In this document: positions 25,700 through 35,549 of the stretch, piece after piece | How the letters are laid out: the number at the start of each line of letters is the position of its first letter | Position numbering within the stretch: the first letter of the stretch is position 1 | NCBI GenBank assembly: GCA_033063855.1 | Contig: CP093829.1 | Span: 6,024,243 to 6,088,242, forward strand | Reading direction: 5' to 3' | From: Smittia aterrima | Lineage: Eukaryota > Arthropoda > Insecta > Diptera > Chironomidae | DNA length: 64,000 bases | Position numbers and translations under genes: made by a program | The notes under the pieces: model-generated | Database searches by the model: none | What the model was told of the DNA's origin: nothing | Seen by the model: only the letters and a program-made list of their open reading frames with translations

Positions 25700-26055
25700 G
25701 CTGATCACGATAAATTCATTTGACGCCATGTAGATTTATTTATGTTGAAATTTGTGGGACCTCTACTATTATTAAGCAAAGCTTTTAATATGTCTTGAAT
25801 CAACGTGGCATTTAAAACTTCTAGGAAATTTCGTTTTCAGCTGTAAACAAAAATTTTGCATGTGACGATAAAACATATGTTTGATAACGTTATTCGTTAT
25901 TGAAATACTTTTTTCAGTTCGAAATCCCACATGAATGGTCCCAAATTAAATTAGAAAATCTTTCCTCAGCTAAAAATATTTTGAAGTAAAATAAATTTTT
26001 AATTTTTCAAAATCTTTTTATTTTGATTAAGATGTTTCAATTTCAAAATAATTAG
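25700..26055. repeat. Left outer inverted repeat of the family A block
   Basis: This 3' flank of family A copy 1 matches, in reverse complement and with small differences, the sequence at about 33305-33665 beyond family A copy 4. Shared landmarks include ataacgttattcgttattga and cctctactattattaagcaa. Copies 2 and 3 have a different flank. Confidence 0.85.
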
Positions 26056-26059
26056 ACAT

Positions 26060-26530
26060 TTAGAGTTGACCAAGAAGCCCACCGACGACAGAGAGAACAG
26101 TAGTAAGAATTCCGACGACGGTATTAACAACTGTAGCGAGAATTGATCCAATGAATGGAATGTTGGAAAGAAGTCCTGTAACTGTGGTAGCAATGCCGCT
26201 CAATGTGCTCACGACAGTTCCGAGAGCAGAATTAACTGTGCCAGTAACTTGGCCAACAGTGCTTGTAACAGTGGGCAACACTGTTTCGGTTGCAGTATTA
26301 GCGACTGTGTTGACAAGATCACCAGCAGTGTTAACAACATTTGAAAGAACTCCTCCGACAAGAGGGATGTTTCCAACTGTAGAAGAGACTGTGTTAAGTG
26401 CTCCTTGAGCGACACCGTTGACAGCGTTAACAGCTGACCCAGTAGCGCCAACAACAGTTGCGACAATTGGATCGGCAGCAGAAGCTGCACCGATGATGGC
26501 AATGAATGCGGCGACAACGAAGAATCTCAT
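26060..26530 (-). CDS. Family A secreted V/T/G-rich protein, copy 1
   Basis: A single exon of 156 residues. The signal peptide MRFFVVAAFIAIIGAASA is probably cut before ADP. The mature chain is almost entirely Val, Thr, Gly, Ala, Asn, Leu and Ile in loose repeats of the type NTVSSTVGNIPLVGGVL. It has no cysteine and almost no charge, so a beta-rich aggregating or coat-forming structural protein is plausible, not proven. It differs from copies 2-4 at several sites near the C terminus (for example PFIGSILATVVNTVV against PILGPIIATVVNTLV). Unlike the MKFF genes it has no intron. The promoter lies at 26568-26604 and a polyadenylation signal at about 26017-26022 on the minus strand. Confidence 0.88.
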   Translation of the reverse strand: MRFFVVAAFIAIIGAASAADPIVATVVGATGSAVNAVNGVAQGALNTVSSTVGNIPLVGGVLSNVVNTAGDLVNTVANTATETVLPTVTSTVGQVTGTVNSALGTVVSTLSGIATTVTGLLSNIPFIGSILATVVNTVVGILTTVLSVVGGLLGQL

Positions 26531-26567
26531 CTTGGACTTTGACTTGTTAAGAACTTGACTGGGACTA

Positions 26568-26604
26568 AACTGATAAAAGTCGTTTCAAAAATTCGCCTTT
26601 TATT
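26568..26604 (-). promoter_or_regulatory. Core promoter of family A copy 1
   Basis: Read on the minus strand, AATAAAAGG (26604-26596) precedes TCAGTT (26573-26568) by about 31 bases, a TATA-variant plus initiator pair. The same pair sits before every family A copy. Confidence 0.7.
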
Positions 26605-27809
26605 CAATTTTTTTCGAACGTTATTAGTAACTATGGAGAGCAAAAAGTGAAAAATATTTACTCTAAGCCATCTGGTGGACTTCGTCATGGACGAATATTC
26701 TAGAATACTCTAATCGACTTCTTTCTTTGTATTGAAATATCGAGACAAAATGATGAGAATCTGAATGTCATTCCTCAATTATAGAAATTTCTAGCCAAGG
26801 ACATTTCTTCAAGTAGAATCGTAAAATAACAAAATAACTTGTGAAACTTTTTACCCCGCGATAAAAGCAAAAATAACTTAATATTTCATTTCAAGAAAAT
26901 AGTTGGAATCTAACCTTGAGCGAGGAAATCTGCAGATTTAGGTAACATTGCTTTTGAAAGCCACAAATCCATTTTTTTCTTAAAATAAATATTCAGTTTA
27001 TTATTCTAGTCTTTAAAATGCTCTCAATCGTCATCAATAATATTTTTTAATGTCGTGTGCAAAACTTTTGTTTTTACAGATGAAGACGAAAATTTCCAGA
27101 AGTTTCAATACTCTATGTCGATTCAAGTATCCGACATCAAAAAATCTCTCATGCTCGAGTTTTACAATCTCGAATTACAATCTCGAAAATGACTTTAAAG
27201 TTTACACTTAGATTTGGAATCAAAATTCGAATTTTAATTTTTGATAAAATTTTTATTTTGATAAATAAAAGAAGATTAATTCAGAATAAAAAGACATTAC
27301 ATTACACTAAATCATTACATACATTAAATCATAAATGGGCCATCGATGCGATTGGTGATATTAGAAAGTTTAGCAGTTTAATGATAATTATCTCTTCATT
27401 AAAATCAGTTCTACAATTCAAATAATTTTATAAGGACTACTGTGCTAACATTAGAAGAGGAAGGTAATGTCTGTTTATTTAATAGAAAAATATTTTAAAT
27501 ATCAAGTTTAAGCTAGCTGACTTAACAAATGATCCAGGATTCCAGATAAAATACAAAAATGTAAGATTTTTTTAAGGCAAGAGTTTCATTTAGATGATAA
27601 AATAATTTTTTTCGATCTGCTATGCCACCCGTCAAGACGAATCTGTTCGAAATTTATAGAATTGTTTTTTCCTGATGAACATTTGTTTTTAACACCATGT
27701 GAATAATATGTATTAGCTGAAAAGTCTATGGCAATGGAAGTCCTCCTGGTGAACGATTCTGAAAGGTTTTATATCCTGAAAAAGTCGGGTAAAGACTGTA
27801 GAGGAAGAA

Positions 27810-28500
27810 ATAATAACAAGTGGCAGTAGCAGTTCGTAACAAACTTACTGTAGTTTTTCATCCGTTGGATTGGGTACAGGGGGTGGGATTTTATTTGGTT
27901 AACTGGTTAGAAATGGATCAATGTGTGGATCTTGGATTTTCTTGGATTGTTTGCTTCTTTATGACCAGCTGATCATTTCAAGTGAACACGTAGAAATGTC
28001 AAAGGGAAAGAAGTTTCACTTGACGCTGGTCGAAGGTGGACCCATATCTAGTCAGCTCTGGGATCCAAGCATTCGTTTGAGCACGCTGAACATTTCTCGT
28101 GAAGAGGTGTCGGCAAAAATGTTAAGAAATCTGAACAAATCGAAAAAGTTTGAAAAATTTGTGTGGAGCTCACCAGACTCCAGCCACGTGGGCCCGAACC
28201 ACTTGAGATATCGAGTCTATTGAGGTTTTTGTCTCATTCATAATTAGAACCAAATGGAAAAACTGGAAGTAACTAGTTGCTTCCGTTCTCGAGAAAATCG
28301 TATCACAAGCAAAAATCGACCTTTTATATGGAGATTCCAGGTTTTGGGCCTGTGAGCCCGATCCTGATGAGCTAGCCAAAAATCTTCAAGTATTGCTTTC
28401 CCAATTAAAATTATCTAACGACAAGTGAAGAAATTAATTGGCTAGCTCATTGCGTTCACGAGTCATTTCAAAAACGGCCCACGGACAAAGCGACCATAAG
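27810..28500. repeat. Dispersed repeat R1, copy 1
   Basis: This segment recurs at 30593-31283 and, more diverged, near 37.0, 44.2, 46.6 and 48.1 kb. Landmarks are gcagttcgtaa, gtgtggatcttggatttt, a gaacacgt motif and gaaaaagtttgaaaaatttg. It contains a 100-codon open frame that is broken in the other copies, so I treat it as non-coding. No terminal repeats or transposase were recognised; it seems to have spread by segmental duplication. Confidence 0.7.
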
Positions 28501-28571
28501 AGGGTGGATGGAACACGTCTGTTTGATATTAGGAATTGATTGACAATATCTTCCTTATTTCTTTATTTTAG

Positions 28572-28645
28572 ATTCTTTATGCTCATTGCGAGCGAATATG
28601 ATTTGCAAATGAAACAAACTCTCTTTGAAGAGAAGGCTCGCGATG
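28572..28645 (+). other. Exon-like fragment of unknown origin
   Basis: A 74-bp open stretch lies between a pyrimidine-rich ...ttttag and a gtaat donor. It reads RFFMLIASEYDLQMKQTLFE and continues EKARDG. The composition is unlike the surrounding spacer and looks like an internal exon of an ordinary protein. It is duplicated at 31355-31428. No partner exons were found nearby, so it is probably a captured gene fragment. Identity unknown. Confidence 0.35.
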
Positions 28646-28842
28646 GTAATCTTATTCTATTTTAACTTTATACGCTTGCTCGATAGTAGCTGCCAACTGG
28701 TCATCGCTTGACTCACGATGAATTTGGAGGACAAGCTCAGTTTCGAATGTTTGGTTGGGTCGGGAAGTAAAAATTCAATTTTAAATTTTTCAAAATCTTT
28801 TTATTTTGATTAAGATCTTTCAATTTCAAAATAATTAGACAT

Positions 28843-29313
28843 TTAGAGTTGACCAAGAAGTCCACCGACAACAGTGAGAACAGTAGTAAGAATTCCGACG
28901 AGGGTATTAACAACTGTAGCGATAATTGGTCCAAGGATTGGAATGTTGGAAAGAAGTCCTGTAACTGTGGTAGCAATGCCGCTCAATGTGCTCACGACAG
29001 TTCCGACAGCAGAATTAACTGTGCCAGTAACTTGGCCAACAGTGCTTGTAACAGTGGGCAACACTGTTTCGGTTGCAGTATTAGCGACTGTGTTGACAAG
29101 ATCACCAGCAGTGTTAACAACATTTGAAAGAACTCCTCCGACAAGAGGGATGTTTCCAACTGTAGAAGAGACTGTGTTAAGTGCTCCTTGAGCGACACCG
29201 TTGACAGCGTTAACAGCTGACCCAGTAGCGCCAACAACAGTTGCGACAATTGGATCGGCAGCAGAAGCTGCACCGATGATGGCAATGAATGCGGCGACAA
29301 CGAAGAATCTCAT
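28843..29313 (-). CDS. Family A secreted V/T/G-rich protein, copy 2
   Basis: A single-exon 156-residue paralogue with the same MRFFVVAAFIAIIGAASA signal peptide. It differs from copy 3 in a short stretch, GALNTVSS and GVLSNVV here against GVLGTVSS and GVLTNVV. It is identical to copies 3 and 4 in the C-terminal third, where copy 1 differs. This mosaic pattern suggests gene conversion. No frame damage, so it is presumed functional. Confidence 0.88.
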   Translation of the reverse strand: MRFFVVAAFIAIIGAASAADPIVATVVGATGSAVNAVNGVAQGALNTVSSTVGNIPLVGGVLSNVVNTAGDLVNTVANTATETVLPTVTSTVGQVTGTVNSAVGTVVSTLSGIATTVTGLLSNIPILGPIIATVVNTLVGILTTVLTVVGGLLGQL

Positions 29314-29350
29314 CTTGGACTTTGACTTGTTAAGAACTTGACTGGGACTA

Positions 29351-29387
29351 AACTGATAAAAGTCGTTTCAAAAATTCGCCTTTTATT
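29351..29387 (-). promoter_or_regulatory. Core promoter of family A copy 2
   Basis: The same AATAAAAGG to TCAGTT arrangement as copy 1, displaced by 2783 bp. Confidence 0.7.
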
Positions 29388-30592
29388 CAATTTTTTTCGA
29401 ACGTTTTTAGTAACTAAGGAGAGCAAAAAGTGAAAAATATTTACTCTAAGCCATCTGGTGGACTTCGTCATGGACGAATATTCTAGAATACTCTAATCGA
29501 CTTCTTTCTTTGTATTGAAATATCGAGACAAAATGATGAGAATCTGAATGTCATTCCTCAATTATAGAAATTTCTAGCCAAGGACATTTCTTCAAGTAGA
29601 ATCGTAAAATAACAAAATAACTTGTGAAACTTTTTACCCCGCGATAAAAGCAAAAATAACTTAATATTTCATTTGAAGAAAATAGTTGGAATCTAACCTT
29701 GAGCGAGGAAATCTGCAGATTTAGGTAACATTGCTTTTGAAAGCCACAAATCCATTTTTTTCTTAAAATAAATATTCAGTTTATTATTCTAGTCTTTAAA
29801 ATGCTCTCAATCGTCATCAATAATATTTTTTAATGTCGTGTGCAAAACTTTTGTTTTTACAGATGAAGACGAAAATTTCCAGAAGTTTCAATACTCTATG
29901 TCGATTCAAGTATCCGACATCAAAAAATCTCTCATGCTCGAGTTTTACAATCTCGAATTACAATCTCGAAAATGACTTTAAAGTTTACACTTAGATTTGG
30001 AATCAAAATTCGAATTTTAATTTTTGATAAAATTTTTATTTTGATAAATAAAAGAAGATTAATTCAGAATAAAAAGACATTACATTACACTAAATCATTA
30101 CATACATTAAATCATAAATGGGCCATCGATGCGATTGGTGATATTAGAAAGTTTAGCAGTTTAATGATAATTATCTCTTCATTAAAATCAGTTCTACAAT
30201 TCAAATAATTTTATAAGGACTACTGTGCTAACATTAGAAGAGGAAGGTAATGTCTGTTTATTTAATAGAAAAATATTTTAAATATCAAGTTTAAGCTAGC
30301 TGACTTAACAAATGATCCAGGATTCCAGATAAAATACAAAAATGTAAGATTTTTTTAAGGCAAGAGTTTCATTTAGATGATAAAATAATTTTTTTCGATC
30401 TGCTATGCCACCCGTCAAGACGAATCTGTTCGAAATTTATAGAATTGTTTTTTCCTGATGAACATTTGTTTTTAACACCATGTGAATAATATGTATTAGC
30501 TGAAAAGTCTATGGCAATGGAAGTCCTCCTGGTGAACGATTATGAAAGGTTTTATATCCTGAAAAAGTCGGGTAAAGACTGTAGAGGAAGAA

Positions 30593-31283
30593 ATAATAAC
30601 AAGTGGCAGTAGCAGTTCGTAACAAACTTACTGTAGTTTTTCATCCGTTGGATTGGGTACAGGGGGTGGGATTTTATTTGGTTAACTGGTTAGAAATGGA
30701 TCAATGTGTGGATCTTGGATTTTCTTGGATTGTTTGCTTCTTTATGACCAGCTGATCATTTCATGTGAACACGTAGAAATGTCAAAGGGAAAGAAGTTTC
30801 ACTTGACGCTGGTCGAAGGTGGACCCATATCTAGTCAGCTCTGGGATCCAAGCATTCGTTTGAGCACGCTGAACATTTCTCGTGAAGAGGTGTCGGCAAA
30901 AATGTTAAGAAATCTGAACAAATCGAAAAAGTTTGAAAAATTTGTGTGGAGCTCACCAGACTCCAGCCACGTGGGCCCGAACCACTTGAGATATCGAGTC
31001 TATTGAGGTTTTTGTCTCATTCATAATTAGAACCAAATGGAAAAACTGGAAGTAACTAGTTGCTTCCGTTCTCGAGAAAATCGTATCACAAGCAAAAATC
31101 GACCTTTTATATGGAGATTCCAGGTTTTGGGCCTGTGAGCCCGATCCTGATGAGCTAGCCAAAAATCTTCAAGTATTGCTTTCCCAATTAAAATTATCTA
31201 ACGACAAGTGAAGAAATTAATTGGCTAGCTCATTGCGTTCACGAGTCATTTCAAAAACGGCCCACGGACAAAGCGACCATAAG
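30593..31283. repeat. Dispersed repeat R1, copy 2
   Basis: A near-perfect duplicate of the segment at 27810-28500, carried inside tandem unit 2. Confidence 0.7.
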
Positions 31284-31625
31284 AGGGTGGATGGAACACG
31301 TCTGTTTGATATTAGGAATTGATTGACAATATCTTCCTTATTTCTTTATTTTAGATTCTTTATGCTCATTGCGAGCGAATATGATTTGCAAATGAAACAA
31401 ACTCTCTTTGAAGAGAAGGCTCGCGATGGTAATCTTATTCTATTTTAACTTTATACGCTTGCTCGATAGTAGCTGCCAACTGGTCATCGCTTGACTCACG
31501 ATGAATTTGGAGGACAAGCTCAGTTTCGAATGTTTGGTTGGGTCGGGAAGTAAAAATTCAATTTTAAATTTTTCAAAATCTTTTTATTTTGATTAAGATC
31601 TTTCAATTTCAAAATAATTAGACAT

Positions 31626-32096
31626 TTAGAGTTGACCAAGAAGTCCACCGACAACAGTGAGAACAGTAGTAAGAATTCCGACGAGGGTATTAACAACTGT
31701 AGCGATAATTGGTCCAAGGATTGGAATGTTGGAAAGAAGTCCTGTAACTGTGGTAGCAATGCCGCTCAATGTGCTCACGACAGTTCCGACAGCAGAATTA
31801 ACTGTGCCAGTAACTTGGCCAACAGTGCTTGTAACAGTGGGCAACACTGTTTCGGTTGCAGTATTAGCGACTGTGTTGACAAGATCACCAGCAGTGTTAA
31901 CAACATTTGTAAGAACTCCTCCGACAAGAGGGATGTTTCCAACTGTAGAAGAGACTGTTCCAAGTACTCCTTGAGCGACACCGTTGACAGCGTTAACAGC
32001 TGACCCAGTAGCGCCAACAACAGTTGCGACAATTGGATCGGCAGCAGAAGCTGCACCGATGATGGCAATGAATGCGGCGACAACGAAGAATCTCAT
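31626..32096 (-). CDS. Family A secreted V/T/G-rich protein, copy 3
   Basis: A single-exon 156-residue protein, identical in amino-acid sequence to copy 4 on the opposite arm. It shares the GVLGTVSS and GVLTNVV variants with copy 4 only. Signal peptide, promoter and 3' end are intact. The perfect match fits recent arm-to-arm conversion or a recent inverted duplication. Confidence 0.88.
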   Translation of the reverse strand: MRFFVVAAFIAIIGAASAADPIVATVVGATGSAVNAVNGVAQGVLGTVSSTVGNIPLVGGVLTNVVNTAGDLVNTVANTATETVLPTVTSTVGQVTGTVNSAVGTVVSTLSGIATTVTGLLSNIPILGPIIATVVNTLVGILTTVLTVVGGLLGQL

Positions 32097-32133
32097 CTTG
32101 GACTTTGACTTGTTAAGAACTTGACAGGGACTA

Positions 32134-32170
32134 AACTGATAAAAGTCGTTTCAAAATTTCGCCTTTTATT
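32134..32170 (-). promoter_or_regulatory. Core promoter of family A copy 3
   Basis: The same TATA-variant and TCAGTT pair as the other family A genes, at 5566 bp (twice 2783) from copy 1. Confidence 0.7.
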
Positions 32171-32757
32171 CAATTTTTTTCGAACGTTTTTAGTAACTAA
32201 GGAGAGCAAAAAGTGAAAAATATTTGCTCTAAGCCATCTGGTGGACTTCGTCATGGACGATTATTCTAGAATACTCTAATCGACTTCTTTCTTTGTATTG
32301 AAATATCGAGACAAAATGATGAGAATCTGAATGTCATTCCTCAATTATAGAAATTTCTAGCCAAGGACATTTCTTCAAGTAGAATCGTAAAATAACAAAA
32401 TAACTTGTGAAACTTTTTACCCCGCGATAAAAGCAAAAATAACTTAATATTTCATTTGAAGAAAATAGTTGGAATCTAACCTTGAGCCAGGAAATCTGCA
32501 GATTTAGGTAACATTGCTTTTGAGAGCCACAAATCCATTTTTTTAAAATAAATATTTAGTTTATTTAGCTAGTCTTTAAAATGCTATCAATCGTCATCGA
32601 CATTTTCATAATATTGTCTCAATATTTTAATACAAAGAAGGAAGTCGATTAGAGTATTCTAGAATAATCGTCCATGACGAAGTCCACCAGATGGCTTAGA
32701 GCAAATATTTTTCACTTTTTGCTCTCCTTAGTTACTAAAAATGTTCGAAAAAAATTG

Positions 32758-32794
32758 AATAAAAGGCGAATTTTTGAAACGACTTTTATCAGTT
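32758..32794 (+). promoter_or_regulatory. Core promoter of family A copy 4
   Basis: AATAAAAGG at 32758-32766 and TCAGTT at 32789-32794 place the predicted start at A32791, 41 bases before the ATG. The short leader contains GTCAAGTTCTTAACAAGTC, which is shared with the family B genes. Confidence 0.7.
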
Positions 32795-32831
32795 TAGTCC
32801 CTGTCAAGTTCTTAACAAGTCAAAGTCCAAG

Positions 32832-33302
32832 ATGAGATTCTTCGTTGTCGCCGCATTCATTGCCATCATCGGTGCAGCTTCTGCTGCCGATCCAATTGTC
32901 GCAACTGTTGTTGGCGCTACTGGGTCAGCTGTTAACGCTGTCAACGGTGTCGCTCAAGGAGTACTTGGAACAGTCTCTTCTACAGTTGGAAACATCCCTC
33001 TTGTCGGAGGAGTTCTTACAAATGTTGTTAACACTGCTGGTGATCTTGTCAACACAGTCGCTAATACTGCAACCGAAACAGTGTTGCCCACTGTTACAAG
33101 CACTGTTGGCCAAGTTACTGGCACAGTTAATTCTGCTGTCGGAACTGTCGTGAGCACATTGAGCGGCATTGCTACCACAGTTACAGGACTTCTTTCCAAC
33201 ATTCCAATCCTTGGACCAATTATCGCTACAGTTGTTAATACCCTCGTCGGAATTCTTACTACTGTTCTCACTGTTGTCGGTGGACTTCTTGGTCAACTCT
33301 AA
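32832..33302 (+). CDS. Family A secreted V/T/G-rich protein, copy 4
   Basis: A single-exon 156-residue copy on the right palindrome arm, the only family A gene on the plus strand. The protein is identical to copy 3. Its 3' flank matches that of copy 1 rather than copies 2 and 3, which suggests copies 1 and 4 formed the original inverted pair and the others arose inside it. Confidence 0.88.
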   Translation: MRFFVVAAFIAIIGAASAADPIVATVVGATGSAVNAVNGVAQGVLGTVSSTVGNIPLVGGVLTNVVNTAGDLVNTVANTATETVLPTVTSTVGQVTGTVNSAVGTVVSTLSGIATTVTGLLSNIPILGPIIATVVNTLVGILTTVLTVVGGLLGQL

Positions 33303-33304
33303 AT

Positions 33305-33665
33305 GTCTAATTATTTTGAAATTGAAAGATCTTAATCAAAATAAAAAGATTTTAAAAAATTAAAAATTTATTTTACTTAAAATATTTTGAGCTGACGAAA
33401 GATTTTCTAATTTAATTTGGGAGCATTCATGGGGGATTTCGAACTAAAAAAAGTATTTCAATAACGAATAACGTTATCGAACATATTTTTTATCGTCACA
33501 CGCAAAACTTTATTTAAACAGATGAAAACGAAATTTCCTAGAAGTTTCAAATGCCACTTTGATCCAAGACATATTAAAAGTTTTGCTTAATAATAGTAGA
33601 GGTCCCACAAATTTCAACATAAATAAATCTACATGGCGTCAAGTGAATTTATCATGATCAAAGTA
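33305..33665. repeat. Right outer inverted repeat of the family A block
   Basis: Reverse-complement partner of 25700-26055. Together they bracket the roughly 7.9-kb amplified block. Confidence 0.85.
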
Positions 33666-33828
33666 ATTTTTGAAATTCTTTCAATCTTAGCAAGACACAC
33701 TTGATCAAGTGTAATCAGAATAAGTGAAAAAATTAAAAATTACTCTAAAATCTATTTTAAGTCTTCAAAACCATTATATTTCAATAAATATATTTCGACT
33801 TCAAAACGATTAGATTTTTTCTCAACAA

Positions 33829-34221
33829 TTACAAAACGAAGTTACCAATTCCAAAGATGATTGAAAAGAATTATCGCGAGGGTTGATCCAACAAATGGAA
33901 TGCTACCAACAAGTCCAATAATAGTACCAGAAACTTTTGCATCACCGCCAGTAAGGTTCTCGACTGCACCACCAGCTGTTGTAACAACTCCTGTGAGTAC
34001 ATTTCCAAGTATTCCAAGAACTCCCCATAAAAGATCGCCTACTGGATCTAATTGAGGGCTCCTTGAACAAGTCCTCCAGCAACATCGAGGGCTTCCTTTA
34101 GAGATGAAGCAGCTGAGGCTGTTTAAAAAAATGTTTTAGGTTTGAACAAAATATTCAACATAAAAATTAAATTACATGTGATGGCAACGAATGCGAGTGC
34201 AGCGACCACGAATAATTTCAT
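33829..34221 (-). pseudogene. Family B gene with two frameshifts
   Basis: The signal-peptide exon (ATG at 34221, starting MKLFVVAALAFVAIT) and its GT-AG intron are intact. The second exon starts SAASSLKEALDVAGGLVQGA, then runs into TAG after ALN. Shifting one frame restores a family B body (LDPVGDLLWGVLGILGN and on to IPFVGSTLAIIL). A second shift near the end restores FIFGIGNFVL with the usual stop. Two compensating indels leave no intact product, so it looks dead. A much shorter peptide of about 33 residues could still be made. Confidence 0.8.
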
Positions 34222-34539
34222 TTCGGATTCGTTAAGAACTTGACTGAAGTGATAAAAAAAACTATTTCGAAAAGTTGCTTTTATTCAAATTTCTAAAGAG
34301 GCTTTGAGAAGCGAAATTTATTTGCTAAAGAACATCTGCGTGATGTCATCATCAGTTTCCATGATATTGATGAAAAAAATAATACAAGAAATATAAAATG
34401 TGTTCTCACTCTAAATTAAAGCAAACTCTACAACTGTTATATTCGAAAATGAAAAAAATTCTTGAACATACATCTTAATGGCGGTAAATCAAAAAACGAA
34501 GAAAGCTAGCGAACTTTGGGCTGGCTTGTATTAACCATA

Positions 34540-34830
34540 AATAGCTTGGTTTTATAAAATGTTTCATCTTTTGGTACCACATACAACTCAAAGTGGCGAT
34601 AAACTGTTAAAGCGAATACGAAAATGGCCGAAGTTTTGACATCGTATAGGTGACGCAGGCCATAGGCCGGGTTTATTTTATCTTTAACAATGACTTGACA
34701 AAGTTTAATAAAATCAATAAAAAGTATTCTGTGAAAATATTATTTAAAAGACAAAATAAATTAAATTTTTAAGTCTTCAGAAGCATTTTATTTTGATAAA
34801 AATCTTTCAATTTCAAAATGATTAGATATT
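34540..34830. repeat. Duplicated 3' flank of family B, copy 1
   Basis: The segment with ggtacc(a/c)cacatacaactc, gtggcgataaa and ggccgggttt recurs at about 43235-43530, in each case just beyond the 3' end of a family B gene. It marks one edge of the segmental duplications. Confidence 0.75.
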
Positions 34831-34841
34831 TATCTAAATAA

Positions 34842-35457
34842 TTACAAAACGAAGTGAACAAGTCCAAAGATGAAAGTAAGAATTCCAGCGAGGATTGGTC
34901 CAACAAGTGGAATGTTGTTAAGAACTCCAATAATAGTAGCACCAATTGGGCCAAGTGCTCCTACAACTTGTCCGACAGTGTTTGTGACAGTGGTTCCAAC
35001 AGTTTCGACTACGTTTCCGAGTGCGTCTGTAACACCTGAAACAGTGTCTCCAAGCCCACCAACGACTCCTCCAACACCTGCTCCAACACCTGTGACAACA
35101 TTATCAAGAGTAGTTCCTACACTTGTAAGAGTAGCTCCGAGTTGACCTGGAAGAAGTGCTCCAACAGCTCCAACAGTTTGACCGACAACGTCTCCTAATC
35201 CTCCAGTAAGCCCTGTGACTGCGCCTCCAGCAACGTTAGTAACTGCTTGGACTGTTGTACCAAGTGCATCACCAACTCCTTGAACTGTAGTAGTAAGACC
35301 GTTAACAAGATCTCCAAGTAAATTGAATGGAACTGGAGTTGAAGCAGCTGGGGCTGTTTTAAAAAAATGTTTTAGGTTTGAATAAAATATTCATCGCATA
35401 AATTAAATTACCTGTGATGGCAACGAATGCGAGTGCGGCGACAACGAAGAATTTCAT
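34842..35457 (-). CDS. Family B secreted hydrophobic protein, longest copy
   Basis: Two exons, 35457-35412 and 35353-34842, encode 185 residues. The signal peptide starts MKFFVVAALAFVAIT, split by a 58-bp phase-1 intron. The mature part begins APAASTPVP and is built of Val/Gly/Thr/Leu repeats such as TTVQGVGDALG, GLTGGLGD and TVTNTVGQVVG. It ends with the family signature NNIPLVGPILAGILTFIFG and a short hydrophobic tail. GLTGG also occurs in the 1096-residue protein, and the VGxV style resembles family A, so the sets are probably related. Secreted or surface structural role is inferred. Confidence 0.85.
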
Positions 35458-35530
35458 TTTGAATTTGTTAAGAACTTGACAGGAACTAAACTGATAAAAA
35501 TTATTAAGAAAAGTCGCTTTTTATTCAAAT
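35458..35530 (-). promoter_or_regulatory. Core promoter and leader, family B long copy
   Basis: On the minus strand, an AATAAAAAGCG TATA variant precedes TCAGTTTAGTTCCTGTCAAG and TTCTTAACAAA before the ATG. This initiator and leader are shared with the family A genes. Confidence 0.65.
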
Positions 35531-35549
35531 TACTAAAGAGGCTTCGAGA

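Larger units (their letters stand above)
26001..28783. repeat. Tandem segmental duplication, unit 1 (2783 bp)
   Basis: The unit contains family A copy 1, its promoter and about 2.2 kb of upstream spacer including repeat R1. It recurs at a fixed offset of 2783 bp as unit 2, with only scattered substitutions outside the gene. The boundaries are approximate because the joins fall in low-complexity AT sequence. Confidence 0.9.
28784..31566. repeat. Tandem segmental duplication, unit 2 (2783 bp)
   Basis: Near-identical to unit 1 along its whole length, including spacer, R1 and the exon-like fragment. Family A copies 1, 2 and 3 start at 26530, 29313 and 32096, two intervals of exactly 2783 bp. Confidence 0.9.
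31567..33363. repeat. Large palindrome holding family A copies 3 and 4
   Basis: The left arm, about 31567-32310, and the right arm, about 32620-33363, are inverted copies centred near 32464. Inner parts are diverged and form a spacer of about 300 bp. Each arm carries a complete family A gene with its promoter, the two genes facing away from each other. Such an arrangement can extrude as a hairpin and favours arm-to-arm conversion. Confidence 0.9.

Noticed and set aside
27921..28223. 100-codon plus-strand frame in the spacer, duplicated at 30704
   Set aside because: It lies in repeat R1. The paralogous copies near 37, 44, 46.7 and 48 kb are broken by stops and indels, so there is no sign of coding constraint.
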